Source of the DNA: Parachlamydiales bacterium
GTDB lineage: Bacteria > Chlamydiota > Chlamydiia > Chlamydiales > JAJFMK01
Assembly (NCBI GenBank): GCA_020050175.1
Contig: JAGVKY010000016.1
Span: 1 to 21,833, forward strand
Reading direction: 5' to 3'
DNA: 21,833 nt
The notes beneath the pieces were generated by a model. It worked only from the letters and a program-made list of their open reading frames with translations. It was not told the DNA's origin and did no database searches. Below are positions 21,805 to 21,833 of the stretch, in pieces (the stretch's first letter is position 1; each line of letters starts with the position of its first letter). Position numbers and translations under genes: made by a program.

Positions 21805-21833
21805 ATGGCTATGGATAAAGAAATGGATCAGGA
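21805..21833 (+). CDS. Start of the next type III gene (CdsG-like by position), truncated by window edge
   Basis: An ATG at 21805 lies behind the purine-rich ribosome site AAGGAAGG (21791-21798). Nine full codons are visible (MAMDKEMDQ) with no stop. In Chlamydia trachomatis the gene after the needle gene is CT667 (CdsG), a co-chaperone of the needle. The assignment is by order alone; no motif can be judged from nine residues. Confidence 0.5.

Overview
The window looks like a chromosomal piece of a member of the Chlamydiae, most likely one of the environmental (amoeba- or arthropod-associated) families rather than Chlamydiaceae. The main reason is the right end. There a SycE-like chaperone, an FHA-domain SctD/CdsD, a CdsE-like co-chaperone, the needle protein SctF/CdsF and the first codons of the next gene follow the chlamydial order CT663-CT664-CT665-CT666-CT667, with a CdsC-type secretin running divergently. 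A complete-looking gcvT-gcvH-gcvPA run and several large unassigned proteins fit the bigger genomes of environmental chlamydiae. I do not assign a genus. No rRNA, tRNA, CRISPR array, transposase or phage gene was seen, and no stretch over 300 bases lacks a gene.

Layout. 1-1339 (+): the 3' end of hemD, a small outer-membrane barrel protein and a good intrinsic terminator. 1390-6840 (+): a promoter, then a tightly packed run of a PpiD/SurA-N-like membrane-anchored protein, a CBM9-like protein, gcvT, gcvH and gcvPA. Genes here overlap or are spaced by a few bases, so this is one operon. The catalytic glycine decarboxylase subunit gcvPB is not next. 6892-10494 (+): instead there are two paralogous ~595-residue proteins of unknown function. 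They carry a His...Asn-Asn-Cys pattern resembling permuted papain-fold enzymes and a two-part hydrophobic region near the C-terminus. 10547-10645: a nearly perfect 39+39 inverted repeat built on a 9-base period. 10675-12099 (-): der/engA. 12179-14723 (+): two unrecognised proteins, one proline-rich then coiled-coil, the other soluble and helical.

14794-18743 (-): sctC, then a lipoprotein with C-terminal membrane segments, then an overlapping YidD-like gene. 18918-21833 (+): the chaperone-sctD-cdsE-sctF-(cdsG) run, with an internal promoter and hairpins before and after the needle gene.

How the genes work together: sctC (outer-membrane ring) and sctD (inner-membrane ring) build the type III secretion basal body. 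SctF forms the needle, kept soluble by the CdsE/CdsG-type co-chaperones, and the SycE-like protein serves a substrate or scaffold. The lipoprotein and YidD-like protein next to sctC may assist envelope assembly. The paralogous pair and the 12179-14723 pair are the best candidates for undescribed biology, possibly secreted effectors. That is inference from architecture and context, not demonstrated.
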